A stretch of DNA of 64,000 nucleotides from Gemmatimonadota bacterium (GTDB lineage Bacteria > Gemmatimonadota > Gemmatimonadetes > Palauibacterales > KS3-K002): NCBI GenBank assembly GCA_020344215.1, contig CP070815.1:4374655-4438654 (forward strand), given 5' to 3'. Positions 1 to 9,118 of this stretch are shown here, in pieces. A model generated the notes under the pieces. That model had not been told where the DNA came from and did not search any database. It was given only the letters and a program-made list of their open reading frames with translations. Made by a program: the position numbers and the translations under genes. Position 1 is the stretch's first letter. Each line of letters starts with the position of its first letter.

Positions 1-1100
1 CCGCCGGTGAGCTAAAGACGAAGCCGACGCAGCACTCCGTGCGGGAATTGATGGAGATCGGGATCATGCCCGATATTCTGATCTGCCGGACGGAGCACGA
101 TCTGACCGACGAGATGCGGCGCAAGATCGCGCTCTTCTGCAACGTGAAGAGCGAGGCGGTGATCGAGGCGCGCGATGCGGAGACAATCTACGAGGTGCCC
201 CTGATCTTCCGCGCACAGAGCCTCGACCAGCTGGTCGTGGACAAGCTTGGACTAAGCACTCCGGTGCCGGATCTCACCGCCTGGCGCGCGCTGGTGGAGC
301 GGGTGAAGCGGCCGTCGAAGGGCAGCGTTCGGATTGCGGTCGTCGGCAAGTACACCGACCTGGTCGACTCGTACAAATCGATCCAGGAAGCACTGGTTCA
401 CGGCGGAATCGCCAACGACGTGCAGGTTGATGTCGATTGGCTGTCCTCCGAGGAGTTCGGCGGCCCCGAGGATGCGAACCGGCTCGCCGACTACGATGGC
501 CTGCTCGTTCCCGGCGGCTTCGGCGTCCGCGGCGTGGAGGGGATGGTGCGGGCAGTCCAGTGGGCGCGCGAGAGCAACCTTCCGTTCTTCGGGATATGCC
601 TCGGGTTGCAGTCTGCGATAATCGAGTTCTCTCGCAACGTCTGCAACCTGGAAGGTTCACACTCGCGCGAGTTCGAGCCCAAGTGCGATGATCCGGTGGT
701 GTCTCTCATGGACTCGCAGCGTAAGGTCACCGACATGGGTGGCACCATGCGGTTGGGAGCCTACCCCTGCCAGCTGGCAGCCGATTCGCTCGCCGCCAGG
801 GCCTACGGATTAGCGGAGGTCAGCGAGCGGCACCGTCACCGCTACGAGGTGAACAACGAGTATCGCGAAATCCTCTCCGAGAACGGACTACGAATGAGCG
901 GAGTATCACCGGACGGTATGCTGGTCGAGATCATCGAGCTGCCTGGCCACCCGTGGTACTTAGCGACGCAGTTCCACCCTGAGCTGAAGTCGCGGCCTGC
1001 GCATCCTCACCCGCTCTTCGCCTCGTTTATCGAGGCTGCAGCTCGTCGCCGAGACGGGCGGGGTGCCAGCGAGCTGAAGGCCGTCGGGGTGGGGGAGTGA
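1..1100 (+). CDS. pyrG: CTP synthase, 3' part (5' end outside window)
   Basis: This enzyme aminates UTP to CTP with glutamine as nitrogen donor, in the cytosol. The open frame runs from the first codon of the window (frame starting at base 3) and begins inside the conserved GELKTKPTQHSV segment of the synthetase domain, so roughly the first third is missing. About 365 residues are visible. The C-terminal class-I glutaminase domain shows the nucleophile motif GICLGLQ and the His/Glu pair in QFHPELKSRP. The GTG at 39 lies inside the conserved synthetase segment and is not the start. The stop TGA (1098-1100) lies 15 bases before kdsA. CTP feeds CMP-KDO formation, so linkage to the kds genes makes metabolic sense. 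Confidence 0.97.
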   Translation, partial: AGELKTKPTQHSVRELMEIGIMPDILICRTEHDLTDEMRRKIALFCNVKSEAVIEARDAETIYEVPLIFRAQSLDQLVVDKLGLSTPVPDLTAWRALVERVKRPSKGSVRIAVVGKYTDLVDSYKSIQEALVHGGIANDVQVDVDWLSSEEFGGPEDANRLADYDGLLVPGGFGVRGVEGMVRAVQWARESNLPFFGICLGLQSAIIEFSRNVCNLEGSHSREFEPKCDDPVVSLMDSQRKVTDMGGTMRLGAYPCQLAADSLAARAYGLAEVSERHRHRYEVNNEYREILSENGLRMSGVSPDGMLVEIIELPGHPWYLATQFHPELKSRPAHPHPLFASFIEAAARRRDGRGASELKAVGVGE

Positions 1101-1115
1101 GGGAGGCACGGGCGC

Positions 1116-1949
1116 ATGTCAGAGCTCCGGGCGCTGTTTCAGCCGCAAGGCGGCTTCTTCCTCATAGCGGGTCCGTGTGTTCTGGAGAACGACAGCACGA
1201 ATCTGGCCGTCGCCGAGGAGGTAGCGCGCGTCGCCCAGCGGTTCGGTGTCCCGGCGATCTTCAAGGCGTCCTTCGACAAGGCCAATCGCAGCAGCATCCG
1301 TTCTCCGCGGGGGCCGGGCCTCGACGACGGCCTGCGGCGGCTCGAGCGGGTCAAGACGGAGAGCGGGCTTCCCGTCACCACTGATATCCACCTGCCGGAG
1401 CAGGCGGAGCCGGTGGCCGAGGTCGTCGATGTGCTGCAGATCCCGGCGTTTCTGTGCCGGCAGACAGATCTCGTGGTCGCTGCGGCGGAGGCGGGCCGGC
1501 CGCTGAACCTCAAGAAGGGCCAGTGGATGGCTCCGCAGGACATGGCGTATCAGGTGGAAAAGGCCCGGGAGGGGGGCGCGGAGGCGGTAGCGGTCACCGA
1601 GCGAGGCACGGCTTTCGGATACCACAACCTGGTCGTCGACATGCGCGGCTTCGCTCTGATCAAGGAGGCTTGTTCGTGTCCGGCCATCTTCGATGCGAGC
1701 CATTCGGTCCAGCTGCCGGGCGAAGCGGGAACGAGTAGCGGGGGCCAGCCACGGCACATCAAAGCGCTGGCAACCGCCGCGGTGGCGGCCGGCGCGGATG
1801 CGATTTTCGTTGAAGTGCACCCGGAGCCTTCACGCGCGCTGTCGGACGCCACAAGCATGTTGGGGCTGTCGGAGTTGGAGGGCCTGATCGCCCAGGTCCT
1901 GGCCGTGCGTGACGTTCTGACTTCTCGTGAGGGGAGGGGCCATGCCTGA
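1116..1949 (+). CDS. kdsA: 3-deoxy-8-phosphooctulonate (KDO-8-P) synthase, metal-dependent type
   Basis: Condenses phosphoenolpyruvate with D-arabinose-5-phosphate to KDO-8-phosphate, the precursor of the inner-core LPS sugar. The 277-residue protein has the family length. It shows FKASFDKANRSS near residue 45 and the RQTDLV and FGYHNLVVDMRGF motifs. Cys21 in AGPCVLE and a late SDA motif (ALSDATS) are the residues I associate with the metal-dependent class; the metal-independent E. coli enzyme has Asn and CDG at these places. A GAGGGAGG-like ribosome site lies about ten bases before the ATG. The end overlaps kdsC by 8 bases, so the two are probably translationally coupled. Confidence 0.96.
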   Translation: MSELRALFQPQGGFFLIAGPCVLENDSTNLAVAEEVARVAQRFGVPAIFKASFDKANRSSIRSPRGPGLDDGLRRLERVKTESGLPVTTDIHLPEQAEPVAEVVDVLQIPAFLCRQTDLVVAAAEAGRPLNLKKGQWMAPQDMAYQVEKAREGGAEAVAVTERGTAFGYHNLVVDMRGFALIKEACSCPAIFDASHSVQLPGEAGTSSGGQPRHIKALATAAVAAGADAIFVEVHPEPSRALSDATSMLGLSELEGLIAQVLAVRDVLTSREGRGHA

Positions 1950-2538
1950 GCGCGCCGCGTTCCCGGCCGACATCGCGCGCGCTGTGAAGCTCGTCGTCCT
2001 TGATGTGGACGGTGTGATGACCGACGGCGGCATATACTTCGGAGCTACAGCGTCGGGCGAGACTCTGGAATTCAAGCGGTTCGAGATCACCGACGGACTC
2101 GGCGTGAACTTGATGCAGCGCGCGGGGATCGAGGTCGCTATCGTCACGGGTCGCCGGTCCGAAGTAGTGGCGATGCGCGCCCGCGAGTTAGGGATCGAAG
2201 AAGTCCATCAAGACCCGGAGGCTGAGAAACTTCCCGTCGTCGGCGGCATCCTGGAACGCCGGAAGCTCGATTGGAGCGAAGTCGCTTTTCTCTCGGACGA
2301 CCTGGCCGACATCCCGGTGCTACGAAGGGTCGCCCTTCCGGTCGCCGTGGCCAACGCGGTGCCGGAGGTGATCGCTCTGGCTCGCTGGCAGACGCGCCGG
2401 TTCGGCGGGGGCGGTGCGGTGCGCGAGTTCGCAGAGGACTTGCTCAAGGCGCGAGGTGATTGGGCGGCTGTCGTGGAGAGTTATCTCGTGGAGCGTGACT
2501 CCGAGGCGGCGAAGGAGGCGGGTCGTGGACCGGCGTGA
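1942..2538 (+). CDS. kdsC: KDO-8-phosphate phosphatase (HAD superfamily)
   Basis: Hydrolyses KDO-8-P to KDO. The 198-residue cap-less HAD protein carries the nucleophile motif DVDGVMTDGG near residue 20 and a late acidic motif LSDDLADIPV, as in KdsC/YrbI. I chose ATG 1942 over the upstream in-frame GTG at 1927 because GGGGAGGGG lies directly before it. It overlaps the last codons of kdsA, and its own 3' end overlaps the kdsD start by 14 bases. The conserved order kdsA-kdsC-kdsD supports the specific substrate over a generic HAD call. Confidence 0.93.
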   Translation: MPERAAFPADIARAVKLVVLDVDGVMTDGGIYFGATASGETLEFKRFEITDGLGVNLMQRAGIEVAIVTGRRSEVVAMRARELGIEEVHQDPEAEKLPVVGGILERRKLDWSEVAFLSDDLADIPVLRRVALPVAVANAVPEVIALARWQTRRFGGGGAVREFAEDLLKARGDWAAVVESYLVERDSEAAKEAGRGPA

Positions 2539-3493
2539 GCTCGTCGAGGCGGCGCGGCAAGTGGTTCACCTGGAGGGCCGGGCTGTCCTGCAGCTCGAAG
2601 ACCGCATCGATGAGAGCTTCATCCGTGCCGTCGAGCTGCTGGCGGGGCTGAAGGGGCGGGCGATCGTCTCGGGTGTCGGGAAATCGGGCATCATCGCCCG
2701 CAAGCTGGCGGCGACGCTGACATCAACCGGCACACCCGCGTTCTTCTTGCACCCTGTCGAGGGCGTGCACGGCGATCTTGGCATGGTGCTCAGGGACGAT
2801 CTGCTAATCATGATCTCGAAGAGCGGGGAATCGGATGAACTGTACGAGCTTCTGCGGGTTGTAAAACGATTGGGCGTGTCGGTCATCGCACTCACGGGTG
2901 ACAAGGAATCGACGCTAGCCCGACAGGCGGACGTGGCAGTCGATGTGAGCGTCGAGGAAGAGGCCTGCCCGCACGATCTCGCGCCTACCGCGAGCACGAC
3001 GGCGGCTCTGGCGATGGGCGATGCTCTGGCGGTAGCGGTGCTTCTGGAGAAGGGTTTCACGCCGGACGACTTCGCCAAGCTGCACCCCGGGGGCGCCCTC
3101 GGGCGCCGGCTGCTGCGTGTTGCGGATGTGATGCTGACGGACCCGCAGAAGGTCCCGTCGCTGCCGCGCCACGCGACTCTCAGGGAGGCGATGCTGGAGA
3201 TCGCCTACAAGCGGGGGACGGTGCCGATAGTCGACGGCGAGCGCCGGATCATCGGGGTGATCACGGCGGGCGACTTGACGCGCTTCATAGACAATCAGGA
3301 GGAGTTTTTCCACCGGCACGTTTGGGAGGCGATGAACCCCAACCCAAAGACGGTCACGGCGGATATGCTGGCGGCCGAGGCCTTCTACAAGATGGAACAC
3401 TACGGCGTCATGGCGTTGCCTGTGCGCGATGAGGAAAACCGGCTGACCGGCATCGTACACCTGCATGACCTGATGCGGGCACGGGTGGTGTAA
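2525..3493 (+). CDS. kdsD: Arabinose-5-phosphate isomerase (SIS + two CBS domains)
   Basis: Converts ribulose-5-phosphate to arabinose-5-phosphate, the KdsA substrate. The 322-residue protein has an N-terminal SIS domain (GVGKSGIIARK, SKSGESDELYELL) and, after HPGGALGRRLL, a C-terminal pair of CBS motifs starting at VADVML. The start is GTG 2525 because GAAGGAGG (2511-2518) sits at ideal distance. A longer in-frame opening upstream would overlap almost 130 bases of kdsC and is not supported. It completes the KDO supply trio; KdsB (CMP transfer) is not in the window. Confidence 0.95.
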   Translation: MDRRELVEAARQVVHLEGRAVLQLEDRIDESFIRAVELLAGLKGRAIVSGVGKSGIIARKLAATLTSTGTPAFFLHPVEGVHGDLGMVLRDDLLIMISKSGESDELYELLRVVKRLGVSVIALTGDKESTLARQADVAVDVSVEEEACPHDLAPTASTTAALAMGDALAVAVLLEKGFTPDDFAKLHPGGALGRRLLRVADVMLTDPQKVPSLPRHATLREAMLEIAYKRGTVPIVDGERRIIGVITAGDLTRFIDNQEEFFHRHVWEAMNPNPKTVTADMLAAEAFYKMEHYGVMALPVRDEENRLTGIVHLHDLMRARVV

Positions 3494-3496
3494 GCC

Positions 3497-4057
3497 ATGG
3501 TTCTACGGGCGCTTGCCATGGTCGGACTTTGCTGCTGCCTGATGTCGTGCGCGGAAGGCGGCGAGCCCCCGCTTGTCGCTGAAGAGATCCTCCAGCTCAA
3601 CCCGGAGGCGAACCAGGTCGTCTTCGGTCTCGAGCATTTCGTGGCGACCGGGGGGATACGGCGAGCGCTTGTGGAGGCTGATACCGCGTTCTTCTTGGAA
3701 GGGCGGTCGCTAGTCGAGTTGAGGGAATTGCACGTCACCTTCTACAACGCCAACGGTGAGGAAACGTCGGTCCTCACGGCTCGCGAGGGAACCTACGACT
3801 GGGATAACGGAGACATGACCGCGAAGACCGACGTAGTCGTGGTCAACCGGGCGGAGGGACGACGCATCGAGACCTCGGTTCTGTACTACCATCGCGACGA
3901 AGATCGCATCTGGAGCGACGAGCCGACGAAGATGATCGAGGCAGACGGTACCGTCATCGAGGGCACGGCCTTCGAGTCCGACTCCCGGATGGAACAGATC
4001 GACCTAACGGATCCCCGGCTGACGAGGCCGGGCTCGCAACCGGCAGTCGAGCGGTGA
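3497..4057 (+). CDS. lptC: LptC-like LPS export periplasmic lipoprotein
   Basis: Probable periplasmic bridge component that passes LPS from the LptBFG transporter to LptA. The 186-residue protein starts with a hydrophobic signal ending in LMSC (Cys18), which reads as a lipobox, so it is predicted to be a lipoprotein rather than the bitopic membrane protein of E. coli. The mature part matches the LptC/YrbK style: ADTAFFLEGR, LRELHVTFYNANGEE, LTAREGTYDWDNGDM, a repeating beta-jellyroll pattern. It starts three bases after kdsD and ends one base before the OstA-like gene. The assignment rests on pattern plus position between kdsD and the OstA/lptB genes. Confidence 0.8.
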   Translation: MVLRALAMVGLCCCLMSCAEGGEPPLVAEEILQLNPEANQVVFGLEHFVATGGIRRALVEADTAFFLEGRSLVELRELHVTFYNANGEETSVLTAREGTYDWDNGDMTAKTDVVVVNRAEGRRIETSVLYYHRDEDRIWSDEPTKMIEADGTVIEGTAFESDSRMEQIDLTDPRLTRPGSQPAVER

Positions 4058-4058
4058 G

Positions 4059-5486
4059 ATGCGCAGCGTTGCCTCCATCGGTCTGCTCGCGGCTGCGATC
4101 GTTACTGCCGTGCCGGGTACCGGGCAACAGCGGCAGACGGGGTGCGATCTGCAAGTCGAGACAGCGCCCGGTGCGATGTCGCGAATGACCCAGCTGGCCG
4201 ATGGCGAAACGCGGTCCGACGTATGGGGCGGGGTGGAGGCGACCTGCGGGAGCAAGTGGCTTCGTGCTGATAGCGCCAGCTTCTACGACCAGCGTGGCGT
4301 GCTCTACTTGTTTGAGAACGTGGAATACCGGGATGAGGGGCGTGCTCTCGTAGCCGAACGAGCAACCTACTACCAGGACGAAGACTGGGTGCGGGCAGAG
4401 GGGAATGTAGTGCTGAGCGACACGCTAGGCGGTTCGACCCTCGTCGGGCCGGTGCTCGAGTACTACCCGATGAGCGCGGGCCGCCCGCAAGAGCGCATGT
4501 TCGCGCCGGGGCGACCGCACCTGACGTTCTACCGGGAAGACGCCGCCGGTGAAGAGGAGACGCCCTTCGAGGTGGACGCAGACCGCGTACACATCTACGG
4601 CGATTCGGCGATCGCCGGTGCCGGACGCGTCGTGGCCGTCCGCGGCGACTTGAACGCGTTCGGGGACTCGATGGACCTCGACTTGGGAAGTGACGTGCTC
4701 TGGCTGCTTGGCGAGCCGCGCGTCGAGGCTGGGGAGACGGTGCTGGAGGGCGACTCGGTCCTGATCCGGCTAGAGGAAGGCCGGGTAAGAGAGATCGAGG
4801 CGTGGCCCAACGCCTCGGCCGTAGGCTCGGAGCTGTCGCTCGCTGCGCCCCTCCTGCGGATGTTCGTTGATAGCGAGGAGATCAGTCGGGCCGTCGCGTC
4901 GGCGGGTGACCCGGAGCGGACGGGGGCCGTCGATTCGGCCGGTCGCGAGCCTTGGGCCCGTAGCATGTCTCGGGACTATACGCTCACGGCCGATTCCATC
5001 GACATACATCGTCCGGGCGGCCAGCTCGAGCGGCTGATAGCCGTCAACGGGGCCCGGGCAGCCACGACGGAGCGCCTGCTGCCGGCGGGCGAGTTGCTGG
5101 GCACGGACTGGCTCGAGGGTGAGACGATCACCGGATACTTCGCGCCTCCCGACAGCACGGGTGGCGGCGAGCAAGAGATTGAGCTGACGCGCCTGGAGGC
5201 CTCAGGATCGGCGCGCGCTCTCTACCACATCTACGAGGAGAGGGAAGAGAGCGAGGCGCCGACCCTGCCGGGTGTGAACTACGTGATCGGAAACATGGTT
5301 ACGCTCTTCCTCGAGGAAGGTGAGGTCCGAGAGGCTCGGGTCGTCGGCCCCAGCACCGGCGTGTACCTGGAGCCATTGCCGATCGCCACCGATGGTGACA
5401 GCGCAACGGCAGCGGCGGATTCGCTTTCCGGCGCAGCCGCCGACACTGCGGCAGCGGACACAGCCGCAGCCGGAGGTGCCCGATGA
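4059..5486 (+). CDS. OstA/LptA-like periplasmic protein, enlarged
   Basis: Likely periplasmic LPS-transport protein of the OstA (LptA/LptD N-terminal) family. An N-terminal signal (hydrophobic residues 6-20) precedes repeated beta-jellyroll strands of the type [21 protein letters not shown] and [20 protein letters not shown], repeated further on ([20 protein letters not shown]). At 475 residues it is more than twice the length of E. coli LptA (about 185) but lacks a recognisable LptD barrel. The C-terminus is an Ala/Thr/Asp-rich low-complexity tail. It lies between the LptC-like gene and lptB, overlapping lptB by 4 bases. It could be the functional LptA of this lineage; a dedicated LptA elsewhere cannot be excluded. 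Confidence 0.72.
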   Translation: MRSVASIGLLAAAIVTAVPGTGQQRQTGCDLQVETAPGAMSRMTQLADGETRSDVWGGVEATCGSKWLRADSASFYDQRGVLYLFENVEYRDEGRALVAERATYYQDEDWVRAEGNVVLSDTLGGSTLVGPVLEYYPMSAGRPQERMFAPGRPHLTFYREDAAGEEETPFEVDADRVHIYGDSAIAGAGRVVAVRGDLNAFGDSMDLDLGSDVLWLLGEPRVEAGETVLEGDSVLIRLEEGRVREIEAWPNASAVGSELSLAAPLLRMFVDSEEISRAVASAGDPERTGAVDSAGREPWARSMSRDYTLTADSIDIHRPGGQLERLIAVNGARAATTERLLPAGELLGTDWLEGETITGYFAPPDSTGGGEQEIELTRLEASGSARALYHIYEEREESEAPTLPGVNYVIGNMVTLFLEEGEVREARVVGPSTGVYLEPLPIATDGDSATAAADSLSGAAADTAAADTAAAGGAR

Positions 5487-6658
5487 ACGACGGCATCTCG
5501 GATTTCCGCACCTATGTCGAGACACTGCCGGCTCACGAGGCGCCGCTGCTGATCGCGGTCCTCGAGATGCTGGTGGGCTCGGATGACTCCGGTCGCATGT
5601 CCCGCGGTCGGCTGGTCGAGGCATTCCGGGAGTCGTACGTCTCGCGCTACGGCGAAGTCGTGCACGATGGTTCGCCCGAGAGTCGTCGGCTGTTCGAGAT
5701 CCGGCGGATGACCGCGGAGGAGGTTGACAGGTACCTGGAGGACCAGATACTGGGCCGCTTGGCCGCCGACGGATGGTTGAAGGTCAACGGTGAAGGACAG
5801 GTCGCGTTCGCCGGCGAGCTCTGGAGGCGTATCGACGCCGACCGCTCTGCGTTCGCTGAACTGATAGAGCGCGAGATCGAGCAACGCTTGCGTGCGCCCT
5901 CCAAAAGGGAGGAAGCGGAAGCCCCGGTAGCTGGGGGGAGCCGGCTGACGACCGAGGGACTCGTCAAGATCTACAAGAAGCGGCGCGTTGTCGACGACGT
6001 TGATCTGGAGCTTCGCCAGGGTGAGATCGTCGGGCTGCTGGGGCCGAACGGAGCAGGCAAGACGACGACGTTCTACATGATTGTCGGACTCGTCGCGCCG
6101 GACGCCGGCGAGGTGTACATCGACGACGAGAAGCTGGCGAACGTTCCGATGTACAAGCGCGCGCATCGCGGTATCGGCTATCTCTCCCAGGAGCCGTCGG
6201 TCTTCAGAAAGCTGACGGTCGAGCAGAACATAATAGCGATCCTCGAGACGTTGCCGTTGTCCGACAGCGAGCGGCGCGAGCGTCTCGACCGGCTGCTGGA
6301 TGAGTTGTCGATCAAGCATCTGCGAAGGAACAAGGCATACTCGCTCTCGGGTGGCGAGCGCAGGCGGCTCGAGATCACGAGGGCGCTCGTCACCGACCCG
6401 AAGTTCATGTTACTGGACGAACCGTTTGCCGGCGTGGATCCGATCGCCGTCGATGACATTCAGAGGATCGTGGCGGACCTCAAGGGCCGGGGCCTGGGTG
6501 TGCTGATCACCGATCACAATGTGCGGGAGACGCTCTCGATCACCGATCGAGCCTACATCATGTTCGACGGCCGGATCCACATCGAGGGTACGTCGGAGGA
6601 ACTGGTTAACGATCCCCAGGCGCGTAAGCTATATTTGGGTGAGGACTTCCGCCTCTAG
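5483..6658 (+). CDS. lptB: LPS export ABC transporter ATPase LptB with N-terminal extension
   Basis: ATPase that powers LPS extraction from the inner membrane with LptFG. Residues about 152-391 are a complete LptB: Walker [10 protein letters not shown] (187-195), Q-loop YLSQEPSVF, signature LSGGE, Walker [14 protein letters not shown] and the H-loop ITDHN. LptB is normally about 240 residues; here about 150 residues precede the ATPase in the same frame ([16 protein letters not shown] onward). They are predicted helical with a charged linker (KREEAEAP) before the ABC part. I do not recognise this extension; it has some winged-helix character ([13 protein letters not shown]). No ATG or GTG with a good ribosome site lies near the ABC domain start, while ATG 5483 overlaps the previous stop in the usual operon fashion. 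Confidence 0.93.
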   Translation: MNDGISDFRTYVETLPAHEAPLLIAVLEMLVGSDDSGRMSRGRLVEAFRESYVSRYGEVVHDGSPESRRLFEIRRMTAEEVDRYLEDQILGRLAADGWLKVNGEGQVAFAGELWRRIDADRSAFAELIEREIEQRLRAPSKREEAEAPVAGGSRLTTEGLVKIYKKRRVVDDVDLELRQGEIVGLLGPNGAGKTTTFYMIVGLVAPDAGEVYIDDEKLANVPMYKRAHRGIGYLSQEPSVFRKLTVEQNIIAILETLPLSDSERRERLDRLLDELSIKHLRRNKAYSLSGGERRRLEITRALVTDPKFMLLDEPFAGVDPIAVDDIQRIVADLKGRGLGVLITDHNVRETLSITDRAYIMFDGRIHIEGTSEELVNDPQARKLYLGEDFRL

Positions 6659-6672
6659 GGAAGGGGAGGGCG

Positions 6673-8115
6673 ATGAAAGTCGGTCTGCAGCAGAGCGTTA
6701 GGCTGGGGCAAGAGCTGAGGATCAATCCTCGCCTCTACCAGGCGATGGATCTCCTCTATATGCCCCTCCTCGACCTGCAGCAGCACCTGAAACAGGAGTT
6801 GGTCAGCAACCCGTTCCTCGAGATGGTCGAGCCGACCGAGGACGGAGTCGACGACGGCACGGAAACGCCGGAGACGAAAGAGGACGAGAACGAGATTGAC
6901 TGGGAGGACATTCTGCTCGACGGGTTCGAGAGCGGCGGTAGACGTGAGGAATACGAGGAGAGGGAGTACTACGAGCCCACCGCGGTTGCCACGCGCGACC
7001 TTTACGACCACCTCCGCGATCAAATCTCACTGTTCCGCCTGGAGCTCCGGCAGATCGTGATAGCCGAGGAGATCATCGGCAACATCGATGAAACCGGGTT
7101 CCTGACCTGCGAGCTCGAAGCGATCGTCGAGTCGCTCAACAACTTCCTGCAGAGCGAAGAGGCAATAATCGCTGGCTTCGAGGGTGAGGAACCTTTCACC
7201 GTCGAGGAAGCAGCGGGCGTCCTGGTGATTATTCAGGGGCTGGACCCGGCTGGAATCGCCGCGCGTAACCTGCGTGAATGTCTGCTCCTGCAGCTGGGCG
7301 ACGGCGACTGGGGCAACACGCTTGTCTACGACATCGTGGAGAAGCATTTCGATCAGCTTGTCAACCACCGCTGGGCCGAGATCTCCAAGGAACTTGGCGT
7401 CTCCCCGCAGGAGGTCCAGGCGGCGGCAGATGAGATCGCCAAACTCGACCCCAAACCGGGACTACAGTACTCGGTGGGGGAAGGCAACTACATAATTGCA
7501 GACCTCGTCGTCGAGAAGGTCGATGGTGACTACATCGTCTTCCACAACGATACGGCGCTACCGCGCCTGAGGCTGTCACGGTCCTACCGTGAGGTCGCCA
7601 GGGACAAGGCGAAGTTCAAAGGTGAGAGTAAGGAGTTCATCTCCAATAAGCTGAACAACGCCAACTGGATGCTCCAGGCGATCGAACAGCGACGGCAGAC
7701 GATGCTGAAGGTCATGAACTTCATCGTCAATCGTCAGCGCGACTTTTTCGAGGAAGGGATCGAACACCTCAAGCCGCTAACGCTGAGAGAGGTGGCGGAA
7801 GTCATCAGTATGCACGAGTCGACGGTCTCGCGTGTGACGAACCAGAAGTACGTTCAGACACCGCGCGGGGTCTTGCCGCTGAAGTTCTTCTTCTCGAGCG
7901 GATTGTCCACCGATTCGGGTGAGGATGTCTCGGCCCGCGGCATAAAAGCGCGGATCCAGAAGCTGGTCGCCGAGGAGGATCCCAAGAAGCCGCTGACGGA
8001 CCAGGCGATCGTGGATATACTGAAGCGAGAGGGGATCAACATCGCTCGTCGCACTGTTGCGAAGTACCGCGACCAGCTAGGCGTTCTCTCCGCCCGCATG
8101 CGCAAACGCGTATGA
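6673..8115 (+). CDS. rpoN: RNA polymerase sigma-54 factor
   Basis: Alternative sigma factor that recognises -24/-12 promoters and needs an AAA+ activator. The 480-residue protein shows a Gln/Leu-rich region I (QQSVRLGQELRINPRLYQAMDLLYMPLLDLQQHLKQ), an acidic linker (about 50-110), the core-binding and HTH regions (LTLREVAEVISMHESTVSRV), and the diagnostic RpoN box ARRTVAKYRDQL near the C-terminus. The start has the ribosome site GGAAGGGGAGGG. lptB-rpoN adjacency is common in diderms. No hpf or ptsN follows; instead a glycosyltransferase overlaps its end by four bases. No sigma-54 activator is in the window. Confidence 0.97.
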   Translation: MKVGLQQSVRLGQELRINPRLYQAMDLLYMPLLDLQQHLKQELVSNPFLEMVEPTEDGVDDGTETPETKEDENEIDWEDILLDGFESGGRREEYEEREYYEPTAVATRDLYDHLRDQISLFRLELRQIVIAEEIIGNIDETGFLTCELEAIVESLNNFLQSEEAIIAGFEGEEPFTVEEAAGVLVIIQGLDPAGIAARNLRECLLLQLGDGDWGNTLVYDIVEKHFDQLVNHRWAEISKELGVSPQEVQAAADEIAKLDPKPGLQYSVGEGNYIIADLVVEKVDGDYIVFHNDTALPRLRLSRSYREVARDKAKFKGESKEFISNKLNNANWMLQAIEQRRQTMLKVMNFIVNRQRDFFEEGIEHLKPLTLREVAEVISMHESTVSRVTNQKYVQTPRGVLPLKFFFSSGLSTDSGEDVSARGIKARIQKLVAEEDPKKPLTDQAIVDILKREGINIARRTVAKYRDQLGVLSARMRKRV

Positions 8116-9098
8116 GCCAGGCGGCCCGCAGGCGAGAAGACACGTCCCAGAGCGTTCAGCTGGACCCTGCTCTCCGCAGCAATTTCTCCGTCGTCATTCC
8201 GGCGCTGAACGAGAGCGAGAACCTCCCCGAGCTGTTTCGCGAGCTCGAGGCGACCTTCCGCGGACACGGGCTCGACGGAGAAATCATCTTCGTCGACGAT
8301 GGGTCGACGGATAGCTCGTCGGAGATCGCCCAGCGGGAAGGTGACCGGCTACGGCGGTTCAAGCTGGAACGGCACAGGCTCAACCTTGGCAAGACGGAAG
8401 CGTTCATCACGGGGGTGCGGGCGGCGGAGACGGACTGGATAGTCCTGTTCGACGCGGACCTGCAGCATCTGCCCGAAGAGATCCCGCGATTGCTCGCTGA
8501 GACTCAGAGCGGCTACGACATCGTCTGCGGCCGCAAGGTCGGCAAGTACGAGAAGCGGCTGGTGTCGGGCCTCTACAACTGGCTGTCTCGCAGGTTGTTC
8601 CGGGTTCCGGTCAGGGACCTGAACTCGATCAAGATTATCCGCAAGGCGATCTTGGACGAGATCCATCTGCGGCACGATTGGCACCGCTTCTTCGTTGTGC
8701 TGGCTCACGCACGAGGGTACCGCGTGGGCGAAATCGATGTGGCACTCCATCCGCGCAGGAAAGGCGCCAGCAAGTACGGCGGGCGCTCGCGCATATTCGT
8801 CGGCTTCCTCGACCTGGTGGCCGTCTGGTTTCTCCTCCTCTTCAGTCGAAAGCCCATGCTCCTGTTCGGCTTCACGGGGCTGGTGCTGGTCGGGCTGGGA
8901 TTCTTGGTCGGTGTGGCGGCGATCGTTTTGCGCCTGCTGGGTCACGGGTTCCGTCCGCTGCTCAACCTCGTCGTGCTGCTGGGCGTGATGGGCGTCTCCC
9001 TCTTCGGGTTCGGCTTCGTCGCGGAACTTGTGGCCACGTTGCGGGCGGAAGTGGACGATCTCAGGGAATCGGTGAGCGAGCGCGAAAAGGGGCGCTAG
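8112..9098 (+). CDS. GT2 family glycosyltransferase (polyprenyl-phosphate sugar synthase type)
   Basis: Probably transfers a sugar to undecaprenyl phosphate at the cytoplasmic face. The 328-residue protein has the GT-A pattern VVIPALNESENLPELFREL, the nucleotide-sugar site VDDGSTDSSSE and the DXD-like LFDADLQHLP, then two C-terminal membrane helices (about 240-310), the ArnC/GtrB/DPM1 layout. It begins inside the last codons of rpoN (ATGA overlap) and precedes a GT39-like enzyme that would use such a lipid-linked sugar. The sugar is not predictable from sequence. Confidence 0.85.
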   Translation: MSQAARRREDTSQSVQLDPALRSNFSVVIPALNESENLPELFRELEATFRGHGLDGEIIFVDDGSTDSSSEIAQREGDRLRRFKLERHRLNLGKTEAFITGVRAAETDWIVLFDADLQHLPEEIPRLLAETQSGYDIVCGRKVGKYEKRLVSGLYNWLSRRLFRVPVRDLNSIKIIRKAILDEIHLRHDWHRFFVVLAHARGYRVGEIDVALHPRRKGASKYGGRSRIFVGFLDLVAVWFLLLFSRKPMLLFGFTGLVLVGLGFLVGVAAIVLRLLGHGFRPLLNLVVLLGVMGVSLFGFGFVAELVATLRAEVDDLRESVSEREKGR

Positions 9099-9118
9099 CC
9101 TCAGGCTGAGGGGTCGGG

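Noticed and set aside
2414..2524. Upstream extension of kdsD
   Set aside because: Overlaps kdsC and lacks a ribosome site; GTG 2525 has a near-perfect one.
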